64,000 bases of DNA, taken from the NCBI RefSeq assembly GCF_005491705.1, contig NZ_CP028092.1:2728001-2792000 (forward strand). Reading direction: 5' to 3'. The number at the start of each line of letters is the position of its first letter. Within the stretch, counting starts at the first letter, position 1. The notes under the pieces are model-generated. The model worked only from the letters and a program-made list of their open reading frames with translations. It was not told where the DNA came from and made no database searches. Source of the stretch: Pontibacter sp. SGAir0037. GTDB lineage: Bacteria > Bacteroidota > Bacteroidia > Cytophagales > Hymenobacteraceae. This document shows, piece by piece, positions 32,449-42,700 of this stretch. The position numbers were made by a program, and so were the translations under genes.

Positions 32449-33324
32449 ATGGATAACATAATAGATATTTTACTACGAAACAAGGACAATATCCTTGAAA
32501 AATGGATAAGCAACCAGCTGAACGATGCTACTCTTCGAGACGACCTTATGTCGAATGATGAGCTGCAGGAACAGTCTGAAGAGCTGCTAAACGGCCTGCT
32601 TCGTGCCATCAGTAAAGGAAATTTTGAGGATATCTATACTTCCGATTTCGAACAGGTAACTGATATTCTGAGCGACTTGTCTGTTACCCGTGCCCGACAA
32701 GGTTTTAGTCCGCGTGAGACTGGCTTATATGTGCTTGGTCTGAAGCAGGCATTGAGCGATGTGCTGGAAGCTGAATTAAAAGACCAGCCAGTAGTGCTCT
32801 ATACAGAGATAATGCGTATCCACAAGCTACTGGATCAATTAAGCATTATTACATTTGAAACGTTTATCAAAGGCCGCGAAGAAGTTATTCTTCGCCAGAC
32901 AGATGAAATAAGCGAAATATCGACGCCGGTTATACGGGTGTGGGATGGTATACTGGCCCTGCCTATTATCGGCACCCTTGATAGTGCCCGCACACAGATT
33001 GTGATGGAGAACCTCCTTCAGGAAATTGTGAACACCGGCAGCAGCATCGCTATCCTGGATATTTCCGGTGTGCCGGCCGTTGACTCTCTGGTTGCGCAGC
33101 ATTTAATCAAAACTGTAAGTGCTACCCGCCTGATGGGTGCTGAATGTATCATTAGCGGTATTCGAGCTGAAATTGCGCAGACCATTGTGCATTTAGGTAT
33201 AGACCTATCCAATATCAAAACAAAAGCCTCCCTGGCCAGCGCACTGCAGCTTGCTTTCAGTATGCTAAACCTGGAAGTAAAGCGCGGAAGCGACAGATCA
33301 AATAAATTTAAAATAATCGGATAA
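32449..33324 (+). CDS. RsbR-type stressosome scaffold (N-terminal sensor plus STAS)
   Basis: The 291-residue protein has an N-terminal helical RsbRD-like sensor (about 1-150) and a C-terminal STAS domain (about 163-275) with the RsbR pattern PIIGTLDSARTQIVMENLL and LDISGVPAVDSLVAQH. Compared with Bacillus RsbR paralogues as I know them, the two phosphorylation threonines correspond here to Ser179 (TLDSARTQ) and Ser213 (AVDSLVAQ). RsbR with RsbS forms the stressosome core that releases RsbT on stress. The rsbS gene follows after 3 bp. Confidence 0.87.
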   Translation: MDNIIDILLRNKDNILEKWISNQLNDATLRDDLMSNDELQEQSEELLNGLLRAISKGNFEDIYTSDFEQVTDILSDLSVTRARQGFSPRETGLYVLGLKQALSDVLEAELKDQPVVLYTEIMRIHKLLDQLSIITFETFIKGREEVILRQTDEISEISTPVIRVWDGILALPIIGTLDSARTQIVMENLLQEIVNTGSSIAILDISGVPAVDSLVAQHLIKTVSATRLMGAECIISGIRAEIAQTIVHLGIDLSNIKTKASLASALQLAFSMLNLEVKRGSDRSNKFKIIG

Positions 33325-33327
33325 TAC

Positions 33328-33744
33328 ATGGAAAGGATACCTATTCTAAAGATGGGCCCCTTCCTGCTAGTCACCATACAGGTTGATCTTTACGACAGGC
33401 TTGCCCTGAACCTGGAAAACGACCTGATAACAATGGTGAGCAAAACGGGTGCAAGGGGAGTGCTGATAGATATTTCTGCTGTAAGCATTGTGGATTCATT
33501 TATGGGCCGCATTTTGGGCAATATTGCCTCGATGTCTCGTATTATGGATGCAGAGACTGTTGTTGTAGGAATGCAGCCTGCTGTAGCCATTACACTGGTA
33601 GAACTGGGCCTGACGCTACAGGGGGTATATACCGCCCTTAACGTAGAAAAAGGAATGGAGCTATTGTATACTAAAATCGACCTCGATACCTTCTCCGCAA
33701 AAGAAGACGAAGAAGAAGGAGACGCGGATGATAGTACTGAGTAA
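33328..33744 (+). CDS. rsbS: RsbS-type STAS antagonist
   Basis: The 138-residue STAS protein has the RsbS core ISAVSIVDSFMGRILGN, with the conserved phospho-acceptor Ser57, and GMQPAVAITLVELGLTLQ. It ends in an acidic tail (SAKEDEEEGDADDSTE) that is longer than in Bacillus. In stressosomes RsbS holds RsbT until phosphorylated. The gene overlaps rsbT by 17 bp, so the two are translationally coupled. Confidence 0.9.
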   Translation: MERIPILKMGPFLLVTIQVDLYDRLALNLENDLITMVSKTGARGVLIDISAVSIVDSFMGRILGNIASMSRIMDAETVVVGMQPAVAITLVELGLTLQGVYTALNVEKGMELLYTKIDLDTFSAKEDEEEGDADDSTE

Positions 33745-34141
33745 AGACATAATGCAGATTGTGCGGGAGCAGGATGTAGTTCTCTTTCGGAACAGAGTCC
33801 GTGAATTCAGCACAAAAATAGGAATGAGCCTTGTAAACCAAACAAAGCTTATTACTGCTGCAAGCGAACTGGTTCGTAACATGCTCAAATACGCCAATGG
33901 AGGAAAGGTCGTTTTAGAAATTATCAGCAAAAACGCACAGAGAGGCGTTCGTTTAACTTTTATTGACGAAGGCCCTGGTATTGCTGATATTCAGGCTGCC
34001 ATGCGCGACGGTTTCTCCACCGGAAAAAGCCTGGGGCTGGGTTTACCTGGCACTAAAAGGCTTGTGAATGAGTTTGACATTAAAAGCAAAGTTGGAGAAG
34101 GAACTACTGTTTCCATTATTCATTGGAAGCATGGACGTTAA
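33728..34141 (+). CDS. rsbT: RsbT-type serine/threonine kinase
   Basis: The 137-residue GHKL ATPase has the N-box ASELVRNMLKYANGG, G1 IDEGPGIAD and G2 GKSLGLGLPGTKRLVNEF, as in RsbT and SpoIIAB-type kinases. It phosphorylates RsbR and RsbS and then activates a downstream partner. Here the next genes are an ATPase/SpoIIE phosphatase and a hybrid kinase, not an RsbU phosphatase. The last 11 bp overlap the next gene. Confidence 0.92.
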   Translation: MIVLSKDIMQIVREQDVVLFRNRVREFSTKIGMSLVNQTKLITAASELVRNMLKYANGGKVVLEIISKNAQRGVRLTFIDEGPGIADIQAAMRDGFSTGKSLGLGLPGTKRLVNEFDIKSKVGEGTTVSIIHWKHGR

Positions 34142-35171
34142 CCACCATAACCGATTTTCTATACCGGACAGGAGCTTCTCAAGTCTGGCAAAACGTGATA
34201 TTACCCGGCTTGCCGAGAGTTATGGCCTGTCGCCAAACCTGGTAGGCCGGGTAAATATTATTGTGGCCGAAATGGCTTCTAACCTGGCTAAACATTCCCC
34301 TTCAGGCGGAGAAATTCTGGTAAAGGCGATAGGCAAACCTGTAAAAGGCATAGAAATTATCTGCTACGACAATGGCCCCGGCATAGGTGACCTGCACCGT
34401 ATGATGCAGGATGGCGTTTCTACGTATGGCTCTGCCGGAGAAGGTCTGGGAGCCATAAAGCGGCAGTCGGATGAATTTGACATCTATTCCCATACAGGCA
34501 TCGGCACAGTTATACTTTCCCGTATATACAAGAACAAGCCTGCTGTTACTCCTGTTCAATCCATCACAAGGTTTGAGATCGGCTCTGTAATGGTGCCTAA
34601 ACCACAGGAAGTAGATTGTGGTGACGGCTTTGCCATTGTTACCAAAGGTACAGATTTATTTATGCTAGCACTGGATGGCCTCGGCCATGGCGAACAAGCC
34701 CATGCCGCTGCCCAGCAAGCCGTTGAGACTTTCTGCAAAGCCCCCAGTCAAAACCCGGCTGAATCGTTGCGTACCATACATGATGCTATCAGAAAAACCC
34801 GCGGAGCTGTTGGCTTTGCAGCCCATATTACAGGCAAAGCACAGCACATTACGTATTGTGGCGTTGGAAACATAGCCGGAAAACTTTTTTCTGCGGATGG
34901 GGGTACAATGGGTGGCAGCTATAAAAATATAATTTCTTATAATGGCATTATAGGCCACAATATTCCTACATCATTGCATAATCAACAACTGGACTGGGGA
35001 CGCAACAAGTTGTTGATTGTACATTCAGATGGCTTGAAGTCGCGCTGGGATTTAGGTAAATACCCGGGCCTGCACCGCCACCATGCCAGTATCATTGCCG
35101 CCGTATTGTATAAAGACAACAGCCGCCATACCGACGATACGTTAGTCTTGGTTTGCAAGGCAAAATTATAG
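34131..35171 (+). CDS. GHKL ATPase fused to SpoIIE/RsbX-type PP2C phosphatase
   Basis: Residues 1-130 of the 346-residue protein are an RsbT-like ATPase (VAEMASNLAKHSPSGGEILV, DNGPGIGD, AGEGLGAIKRQSDEF). Residues 150-346 are a PP2C/SpoIIE phosphatase of the RsbX type with metal-binding Asp in LALDGLGHGEQA and HSDGLKSRWD and a final DDTLVLVC. RsbX resets stressosomes by removing phosphates from RsbR and RsbS. The upstream start at 34068 was rejected because ATG 34131 gives a normal coupled overlap of 11 bp with rsbT and starts at the ATPase fold. Confidence 0.85.
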   Translation: MDVNHHNRFSIPDRSFSSLAKRDITRLAESYGLSPNLVGRVNIIVAEMASNLAKHSPSGGEILVKAIGKPVKGIEIICYDNGPGIGDLHRMMQDGVSTYGSAGEGLGAIKRQSDEFDIYSHTGIGTVILSRIYKNKPAVTPVQSITRFEIGSVMVPKPQEVDCGDGFAIVTKGTDLFMLALDGLGHGEQAHAAAQQAVETFCKAPSQNPAESLRTIHDAIRKTRGAVGFAAHITGKAQHITYCGVGNIAGKLFSADGGTMGGSYKNIISYNGIIGHNIPTSLHNQQLDWGRNKLLIVHSDGLKSRWDLGKYPGLHRHHASIIAAVLYKDNSRHTDDTLVLVCKAKL

Positions 35172-35179
35172 CAGAGCAA

Positions 35180-36532
35180 ATGCAGCGCATAATATCTAAA
35201 ATCAATATAACGAATGAACTCGATGTGGTGCTGGCCTATAAGAGAGCTATGCAGTTATCGGAGCGGGTGGGTATTGCACTGGCTAACCAGACAAAATTTG
35301 CGACTGCTGTTTCTGAGATATGCCGCAATGTGGTAGAACATGTTGGCAATGGCAGCATACAATTCGGTATACACGAAGAGGATGGCTATAACTTTTTAGA
35401 AGCCCTTGTGAGCGACCGGGGGCGCGGCATCGGTAACGTAGACAGCCTGCTGAACCATACAGGTTTTAATTCTTCCGGTAAGGGGACCGGACTCATTAAC
35501 TCTAAAAAGCTGGTAGACTATTTTCATGTAACCAGCGAGTTTGACAAAGGTACCCGCGTTACACTTCGGAAAAGGCTGCCGAACCAGGCCTATACTATTT
35601 CCAAAGCAACCATAGACAGGTGGGCCAGCGAGTTCGATAACGAAGAAGACATCTCCCCTTATGCCGAAATAAAGCGGCAGAATATGCACCTGCTCGAGTT
35701 ACTGGAGCAACTGCGCCTGCGCAACCTGGAGGCAGAACAACAACTCCAGGAAATTCGCCGCCTGAACGGCCAGCTGCAGCTTTCGAACCAGGAAATAAGC
35801 CAGCTGTTGGAAGAGCGCGATAGAAAAAACCAGCAGTTGTTAAAAATAAACGAGGACCTCGATTCTTTTGCACATACGGTTTCGCACGACCTGCGCGCAC
35901 CTCTCCAGAATATAAATGCCCTGACGGTAGTGCTGGAGGCATGCCTGGAAGCCAACGATATGGAAGACGCTAACTCTGTCTTCCCTCTCCTGCGTGACCA
36001 GACTACTAAAATGGATCGTCTGATAACAGGCATACTGGCTTATTCGTTAGCAGGCCATCACAACCTGAGCAAGCAAATCATCGACCTGCAGGTACTCTTG
36101 CATCAGGTTATCGAATCGCTGAATGTGCCTTCTTCCTTTAAACTGTTGGTTCCGCAACGCCTGCCACTGCTTTATTCCCAGGAGATATACTTGTACCAGG
36201 TATTCAGCAACCTGATCGGCAATGCTGTTAAATACCACGACAAGCCACAGGATGCCAGCATTGAAATACACTATGAAGAACTCGGAGATGTACTTCAGTT
36301 TAGCGTAACAGATAACGGACCAGGTATAGCTCCCGTGCACCAGGAGGCCATATTTATGAAATATGAAACGCTGGGGCAAAGCAGCAACCGTTCTGACAGC
36401 ACAGGGCTGGGGCTATCCATTGTGCATAAAATCATCAAAGAAAAAGAAGGCCGTATCTGGGTAGAGTCTGAAGGGCGTGGTTCCAAGTTTATCTTTACCT
36501 GGCCTGCCGATGAGATCGTAAAAGAAGAATAA
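35180..36532 (+). CDS. Hybrid histidine kinase with N-terminal RsbT-like ATPase
   Basis: The 450-residue protein has an N-terminal RsbT-like GHKL domain (ATAVSEICRNVVEHVGNG, SDRGRGIGN, GKGTGLINSKKLVDYF), a long coiled coil (about 160-235), a HisKA domain with the phospho-acceptor His in FAHTVSHDLRAPLQNIN, and a second GHKL domain with NLIGNAVKYH, DNGPGIAP and GLGLSIVHK. It therefore carries two ATPases. A TTG start upstream (35153) was rejected in favour of ATG 35180, 8 bp after the previous stop. It likely converts stressosome state into phosphorelay to the receiver protein encoded opposite. Confidence 0.88.
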   Translation: MQRIISKINITNELDVVLAYKRAMQLSERVGIALANQTKFATAVSEICRNVVEHVGNGSIQFGIHEEDGYNFLEALVSDRGRGIGNVDSLLNHTGFNSSGKGTGLINSKKLVDYFHVTSEFDKGTRVTLRKRLPNQAYTISKATIDRWASEFDNEEDISPYAEIKRQNMHLLELLEQLRLRNLEAEQQLQEIRRLNGQLQLSNQEISQLLEERDRKNQQLLKINEDLDSFAHTVSHDLRAPLQNINALTVVLEACLEANDMEDANSVFPLLRDQTTKMDRLITGILAYSLAGHHNLSKQIIDLQVLLHQVIESLNVPSSFKLLVPQRLPLLYSQEIYLYQVFSNLIGNAVKYHDKPQDASIEIHYEELGDVLQFSVTDNGPGIAPVHQEAIFMKYETLGQSSNRSDSTGLGLSIVHKIIKEKEGRIWVESEGRGSKFIFTWPADEIVKEE

Positions 36533-36574
36533 AAAAGGAGAGCCTGCTGGTTTAGTAACAGGCTCTCCTTTTTT
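36531..36574. terminator. Bidirectional terminator
   Basis: AAAAAAGGAGAGCCTG (36531-36546) pairs with CAGGCTCTCCTTTTTT (36559-36574). It separates the end of the hybrid kinase gene from the convergent response regulator gene. Confidence 0.85.
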
Positions 36575-36597
36575 ATTCTTGAGATTTCTGAGGCAAA

Positions 36598-37038
36598 TCA
36601 GTTGCTTACTCTTTTAAAATACTCTGCCATAATTTCTCGTATGTCATGTTTTGTAAGCGCTTTGGAATAGTGCTTTCTTACCTTCTTGTAGTTTTTAAGC
36701 CGCTGCAGATCATAAAAACTGGCTGAAGAAGTAAGCATTAAGATGATCACATGATCTGCAGCATCAAGCCCACGCTTATGATACTCATCCAGAAATGAGA
36801 AGCCATCCATAACAGGCATTTTTATATCCAGGAAAATAAGATCCGGGCGCTTAAACGCCGGGTCGCCATCGGTATTGTATGCCTTATCCAGGTACTCAAT
36901 CGCCTCCTGCCCGTTCTTTAAGGCCATTATTTCTTTAGCAACCTTCATCTCATTCAGAAGTCGCTTGTTCAGGTAATTAGTAGTTTCATCATCGTCTACT
37001 AATAATACCAAGTCAAGCTGCGTAGTCTGCTCATTCAT
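36598..37038 (-). CDS. Receiver-only response regulator (CheY-like)
   Basis: The 146-residue protein is a single receiver domain without output domain: acidic pocket LLVDDDETTN, phospho-acceptor Asp in LIFLDIKMPVMDGF, Thr/Ser in LMLTSSASFYD and Lys in KHYSKALTKHD. It converges on the hybrid kinase gene and is the likely phosphorylation partner. Output may go by protein contact, as in other single-domain regulators. Confidence 0.9.
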   Translation of the reverse strand: MNEQTTQLDLVLLVDDDETTNYLNKRLLNEMKVAKEIMALKNGQEAIEYLDKAYNTDGDPAFKRPDLIFLDIKMPVMDGFSFLDEYHKRGLDAADHVIILMLTSSASFYDLQRLKNYKKVRKHYSKALTKHDIREIMAEYFKRVSN

Positions 37039-37493
37039 ACAAGTTGTGTACCAGTTTATAATTAAGAGTTATAACATCATTATAACTTACCCAAATAGTG
37101 CTTACAAAACGCAAAGTTCAAACTTTGCGTTCCACAGTTTAATTAAGATATTGAATATTAATATATTAAAAATTCCGTACCTGCTTCCGGAGCTTCAGAG
37201 ATAAAATATTTTAATGAAAGTATCCGGTTCAAGCTACAAGATATAAAACAAAATATAATGTGCGAAATCAGGAAGGCAATATCAGTATTTATATCAGGCT
37301 ATTTTATTTCTTTTAAGCACTTACATAGATTCATGCAGTAGCCTGTTTTCTCATATCCATATTCTGTTATAACATTCTTTACCAAGGCATAAGACACTTC
37401 ATGCCGTACCTCCTACATCTTTTTTCTGCTTTTTACAGTATCTATTCTTAAAACAGAAATTTTATCTCACTATACAGATATAAGACTTAAACA
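37039..37493. other. Intergenic region
   Basis: A 455-bp A+T-rich gap between divergently transcribed genes. Several short open frames exist but none looks coding, and no repeat or RNA structure stands out. Confidence 0.3.
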
Positions 37494-37790
37494 ATGGATA
37501 CATATCACCTAAAACCCGAAAACATGCGTGCTCCGAATCATCTGACAAGAGAAGAGATTCAAAAGAGCTTAGATGAGCTGGATAGCAAAATTAAAACCTT
37601 AAAAGCTAAGGTAAACGCTACAACGGCCGATTCTCATCATACGTTTCATGAGCACATAGCTGCCCTTGAACAAAAAAGAGGCCTCATCGCAAATAAACTT
37701 GGCACCAGCGGCGAAGACAACAGCGGCTGGCAAAACTTACAAAGCGGCCTCGACGACCTTCACCGCGACGCAGACAAGCTAAGAGGTTAA
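37494..37790 (+). CDS. Small helical protein (98 aa), possible stress-related
   Basis: The protein is mostly a coiled-coil helical pair: REEIQKSLDELDSKIKTLKA and FHEHIAALEQKRGLIANKLG, with a Gly/Asn-rich linker and a final helix LQSGLDDLHRDADKLRG. Hydrophilic helical proteins of this type (sll1863-like) are often stress-induced, but the assignment is uncertain. It is monocistronic with a very strong terminator. Confidence 0.55.
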   Translation: MDTYHLKPENMRAPNHLTREEIQKSLDELDSKIKTLKAKVNATTADSHHTFHEHIAALEQKRGLIANKLGTSGEDNSGWQNLQSGLDDLHRDADKLRG

Positions 37791-37834
37791 GGCTGACTTG
37801 GGATATGCTCCATAGAAGCACTAAGGCTGCAGCA

Positions 37835-37883
37835 GCAAAGTAAAGAGGCTGTTCTGAATCTCAGAACAGCCTCTTTACTTTGC
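37835..37883. terminator. Very strong bidirectional terminator (23-bp perfect stem)
   Basis: The arm at 37835-37857 (starting GCAAAGTAAAGAGGC) is the exact reverse complement of 37861-37883, with a 3-nt loop. The central G+C-rich part GAGGCTGTTCTGA is flanked by A/T tracts on both sides, suiting termination of the 98-residue gene and of convergent paaN. Confidence 0.85.
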
Positions 37884-37901
37884 TATCTTGGACCTTTCTA
37901 C

Positions 37902-39575
37902 TTAGCTCCCTACCGGCTCTCTGAAGCCAACCCAGGTAAAGCGTTTGATCACGAATTCGGGGTTTGTGAAAGAAGCATTCCCGGCAGGGTTACCACCTGT
38001 CACATGAAAATCGGAGAAACTGGCATTCTGGTTCACGTAGAGTCCGCCGGTCAGGTTAAAGCTTACCGGTGTTGCCGCTAAGCCCATTTCATCCATTATC
38101 TTTTCTTTCACATCCGCATCAGTGGTATAGGCGCCGCAAGAAATTGCGCCGTAGTTTAGGGCCATCTCCTTTGCTATCTCTATAGACTGATTAGTATCTT
38201 TGGTTTTAATGATAAGCGCAATCGGGCCAAACAATTCACGGCTATAGCTCTCTTTCTCAGTGGCATCTACCTCGTAAATAACAGGTGTGCAGGTGCGGGC
38301 ATTGGCAAATATCGGGTTGCTGAAGTCGCAGCTACTTAGTATTTCTTTCCCTTTTACAGAGGCTGCTCCTTTCACTCGTTCTGTTGTTGCCGGGTTTTGT
38401 ATGGCTCCCAGTATGTGCGGACCAGCCTTGGGATTATTGACCAGACCTGTTACGGCATCGGCTAATTTCTGAACCACCTGCTCATAAGGCACTGTTTCCC
38501 CTCCAACCTGCACGCCGGTTTCAGGCACAAAGAAATTCTGCGGGGCCGTGCACATTTGCCCGGAGTATAAGGTAAGTGAAAAAGCCAGGTTCTGTAGCAC
38601 CTTATCCAGGTCAGGCATCGAATCCAGTATGATGGAATTAACGCCGGTTTTTTCTGTAAATACCGTTTTACCTTTTAGGCTTTCAATATAGTTGCCAAAC
38701 TCTGTACTTCCAGTATAATCAATCAGCTTTACTTTTGTATGTTCCGCCAGCTCTTTTGTGATCAAGTGATCATCTGCATCTACCGCCAGCTGGCAGATGG
38801 AAGGGTTCAGGCCATGAGCAGCCAAAACTTTTTGTACTTCGGCAATTACAATAGCAATAGGCAAAACAGCCTTCGGGTGAGGCTTAATGATAACCGGATT
38901 ACCTGTAACCAGGCTGGCAAACATACCCGGCACTGTGTTCCAGGTAGGAAAGGTAGCGCACCCAATCACAAGAGCCACGCCTTTCGGAACCGCCTTCCAG
39001 CTTTTGTTCAGCTTCAGGTTATACTTCCCCATCGGCTTTTCCCACTCTGTAGCTTCCGGAAAGCGGCCTAACTCTTCGTAACCTGCCGCCACAGCTTCGA
39101 GGGCCCTGTCTGCCGCATGCGGTCCGGAAGCCTGAAACGACATCATATATGCCTGACCAGTGGTGTGCATGGTGGCATAGGCAATTTCAAAGAAACGACT
39201 CCTAACATGCTCAAGCGACTCCACCAGCAGTGCTGCTCTGTCGGAAGCACTTACTTTACGCCACTGATGAAAAGCTTCTTCAGCACGGTTTATAAGAGTT
39301 TCAATTTCAAAATAAGGATATTTAACACCTAATGGCTGTTGTTCGTATGGCGACTCCTCCTGCCCTACCCATTTAACCGGCTCTTGTTGCAGCAGCTCTT
39401 CAAACCTGTTATTCAAAAAGGTTTTATACTTTTCCCTTCCTTCTTGGTCGGCATTTTCGCCGTATATTTCCGAAGACGGGTTTTCCGGGTAATATGCAAA
39501 AAATGTTCTTTTATGAAGCGCCGTTATCGCTTTATGCAGGGTATCCTGGTACTTATCAATTAAATTCAAATTCAT
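37902..39575 (-). CDS. paaN: PaaN-type aldehyde dehydrogenase
   Basis: The 557-residue protein is an aldehyde dehydrogenase of the PaaN type found in phenylacetate degradation: KGVALVIGCATFPTWNTVPG, NPVIIKPHPKAVLP, and the catalytic Cys in LYSGQMCTAPQNFF. It lacks the C-terminal enoyl-hydratase half found in fused E. coli PaaZ. It would oxidise the ring-cleaved aldehyde intermediate. No other paa gene is in the window, so its isolated position leaves the pathway open. Confidence 0.83.
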   Translation of the reverse strand: MNLNLIDKYQDTLHKAITALHKRTFFAYYPENPSSEIYGENADQEGREKYKTFLNNRFEELLQQEPVKWVGQEESPYEQQPLGVKYPYFEIETLINRAEEAFHQWRKVSASDRAALLVESLEHVRSRFFEIAYATMHTTGQAYMMSFQASGPHAADRALEAVAAGYEELGRFPEATEWEKPMGKYNLKLNKSWKAVPKGVALVIGCATFPTWNTVPGMFASLVTGNPVIIKPHPKAVLPIAIVIAEVQKVLAAHGLNPSICQLAVDADDHLITKELAEHTKVKLIDYTGSTEFGNYIESLKGKTVFTEKTGVNSIILDSMPDLDKVLQNLAFSLTLYSGQMCTAPQNFFVPETGVQVGGETVPYEQVVQKLADAVTGLVNNPKAGPHILGAIQNPATTERVKGAASVKGKEILSSCDFSNPIFANARTCTPVIYEVDATEKESYSRELFGPIALIIKTKDTNQSIEIAKEMALNYGAISCGAYTTDADVKEKIMDEMGLAATPVSFNLTGGLYVNQNASFSDFHVTGGNPAGNASFTNPEFVIKRFTWVGFREPVGS

Positions 39576-39758
39576 AGTTACTTCTTTTTGTGATGATTCC
39601 TATAAAAGCATTGCATTCTGAGGGAAGATACAAAAAATTATGAAAGTTACCGCTACAGGTTATTTTTATTGTCTTTACCTTTGAATTCAATAGGTTCATA
39701 CTCAGCAGAAGTGCCGCAACCACAATTAGACTAAATCTCAAAAAATTACTATACCAGT

Positions 39759-42700
39759 ATGGATAATCTTCAGCCTGTGCTCATGCGCATCTTTGCCAGC
39801 GGCCTGCTCTTCCTTGGTAGTTTTATCCAACTTTTCGGGCAATCACCAGCTGCAGAAGCCGGGCAGGCTACTGTTCCCTTTACAGTAGTTTATAAGCTTA
39901 AAACCACAGAAGCCACCGAAGCCAGAATTTCACCTGCTTTGAGACCAAGCATTTCTACAGTACACAAGCAGGTAGGAGCCCGAAATATAAAACAGAAATT
40001 TCCCGGGGCAACTGCTCCGGCCGCCAGAAAAAGCTTAAAAGGCGACCTCTCCTCTATTTATGAATTACAATATAATTCAAGCCAGAGCTTTGCAGAGGTC
40101 CGGAAGGCACTGCTTTCAACGGGGCAGGTAGAATATGTGGAGCCGCTTTACATCAGAAAACCTTTACACCAGCCCAACGATCCGCTTTCTGATTCTCTCA
40201 GAACCACACAGTATTATTTAAAACTGATTCAGGCTTATGAGGGCTGGGCCGTAGAAAAGGGCGATACAGGTGTAGTGATCGGCATATTAGACACCAACTT
40301 CCGATTAACGCACGAAGATCTTAAAACTAAAGTAAAACGGAACTATGCAGACCCTATAGACGGCATAGATGACGACGGCGATGGACTGGTGGATAACTAC
40401 TGGGGCTGGGATTTTGCCGACGGCGACAACGATGTAACTACAAACCCGATGTACCCGGACCACGGCACCAACGTAGCAGGCGTGGCGGCGGCAGCCAGTA
40501 ACAATGCACTTGGTATAGCTGGTGTAGGCTACAACCTCAAATTTATGCCATTAAAAGTATTCAGCTCCTCGGAAACCGGGGGGTTTGCCGGTTTTGATGC
40601 CATTGTATATGCCGCTGACAAAGGCTGCAAAGTAATAAATATCTCCTGGGGTGGCAATACCTACTCTCAATATGAGCAGGACATCATAAATTATGCGGTT
40701 CTTGTTAAGGATGCCGCTGTAGTTGCCGCTGCCGGCAACACAGATGCAAACATGATTTTATATCCTGCTGCCTACGAAAATGTGCTGGCTGTGGGCGGAA
40801 CAAATCGCAGCGACGTCAGGTATACAGAATACTCCTATAATTATCTGATCGACATTTCTGCTCCCAGTATTGCTGTTCGTACCACCACCGCCAGCAGCAA
40901 TAATGCTTACAAAGATGGCTGGGGAAGTTCATTTGCAGCACCCATGGTAGCCGGAGCTGTAGGCTTAGTCCGATCAAAATATCCGCAACTAACTGCTCTC
41001 CAGGCAATAGAACGGGTTAGGGCAACTGCTGATAACATTTATCACCTGGCGGGCAACCAACCTTACCTGGACATGCTCGGTAAAGGCCGCCTTAATGTGA
41101 AGCGGGCACTGAAGGAAAACAATGTCAAGTCTGTCAGAAGCACTTCCTATGCCATACAGGATGATAGAATCGCGCAGATTGGCGATACGATATTGCTGCA
41201 GGTGAATTTCACCAATTTCCTGGCTCCTGTAGAAAACCTGCTTGTAAACATATCCTCTCCCTCTCCTTTTGTTACGTTTTTACAGAATGAGGCCGCATTG
41301 GGAGCAATGGGTACTCTCATTACAGCGAACAACAACCTTAAACCTTTCCGTTTTATCCTCTCTCCGCTAACACCTGCCAACCATGAAGTAAATTTCCGGC
41401 TTTCGTTTACGGATGGAAGCTACCAGGACTTCCAGTACATCCGGTTTACTGTAAACCCGGATTATATTACCCTGAACACAGGCAAGCTACAGGTTACAGT
41501 AAACAACAAAGGGAACTTTGGTTACAATGGCTTAAATACATCTCAGGGAATTGGTGTTAAATACAAGGGGAGTAATTCTTTGCTTTACACAGGCGGCCTC
41601 ATGGTAGCTTCTGAACCAACTCGTGTAAGTGATAATATCTATAACAGCACCCAAAGGCTCGATAATGATTTCAGAACAGTAACGCAGGCTAAAATGGACT
41701 ATAGCCGGAAACTAGCCGACCAGGAAGTACGCGGCGTGATGAAGGATAAATATCCTGATCCGACTGTTGTTGGCTTAGAGATCAAGCATAAAGCCTTTGC
41801 CTGGACCAGCAATGAAAACCAGGACTTTATCATTTTAGAATACTTTCTGAAAAATGCCACCCCGGACACACTTAAAAATGTTTATGCAGGGCTCTATGCC
41901 GACTGGGATATTGGCAACGCTAACGCCAACACTGCCGACTGGACTGAAAACCTGAACCTGGGCTACATTTACAGTAAGAACCAGGCGCAACCATTTAGCG
42001 GCATAAAATTGCTTACCCATGATTCGCCTTCTTACTATGCCATAGATAATGCCAACAACCAGGGAACTGCCGGCATTAACGTAATTGACGGATTTAGCGC
42101 ACAGGAAAAGTATAATACACTGGCAAACGGAATTGCCCGCAAACAGGCAGGCTCTGCTGGCAATGGCAACGATGTGTCGCATGTAGTAGGTAGCTCGTTT
42201 AAGAACCTTGCCCCAGGCCAAACTAAAATTGTGGCTTTTGCAGTTCTGGCCGCTGATAATCTTGATAAACTTAAAGTTCATGCACAGGCAGCCCAAAACC
42301 AGTACTTTAAAATCAAATCCGGCCCGGCTCCCCTTGCTGTAAAAGACACCCTCTGCCTCGATTCTCGTGTTGTGCTTTCTCCGGCAGGTGGCAGTAACTT
42401 TAATTTTTATGCTGATAAGGCCAAAGAGACTTTACTGGCAACAGGAGCAAGCTACACAATACCGCAACTGCAGGAACAAGTGCTTGTATATGTAAGCAAT
42501 ATAGATTCGCTGTTTGAAAGCAGTTTAACTCCTTCCCGGTATACAGTGGCCACCGGACCTGTTGCCGAATTTTCTGTAACTCCTGATCAACTTCGCCAGG
42601 GACGCGAAGTAGTGTTTAACAACCAAAGCCAGGACGGCAAAACATGGTTCTGGCAATTCGGAGACGGTGTAGCATCAACAGAAGAACAGCCCACCCATAC

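Noticed and set aside
34068..34130. Longer N-terminus for the ATPase-phosphatase gene
   Set aside because: The extra 21 residues are the rsbT coding region in another frame; ATG 34131 starts at the ATPase fold.
32449..36532. Sigma-B operon
   Set aside because: There is no sigma factor, RsbV/RsbW pair or RsbU gene; the downstream genes are a phosphatase fusion and a histidine kinase.
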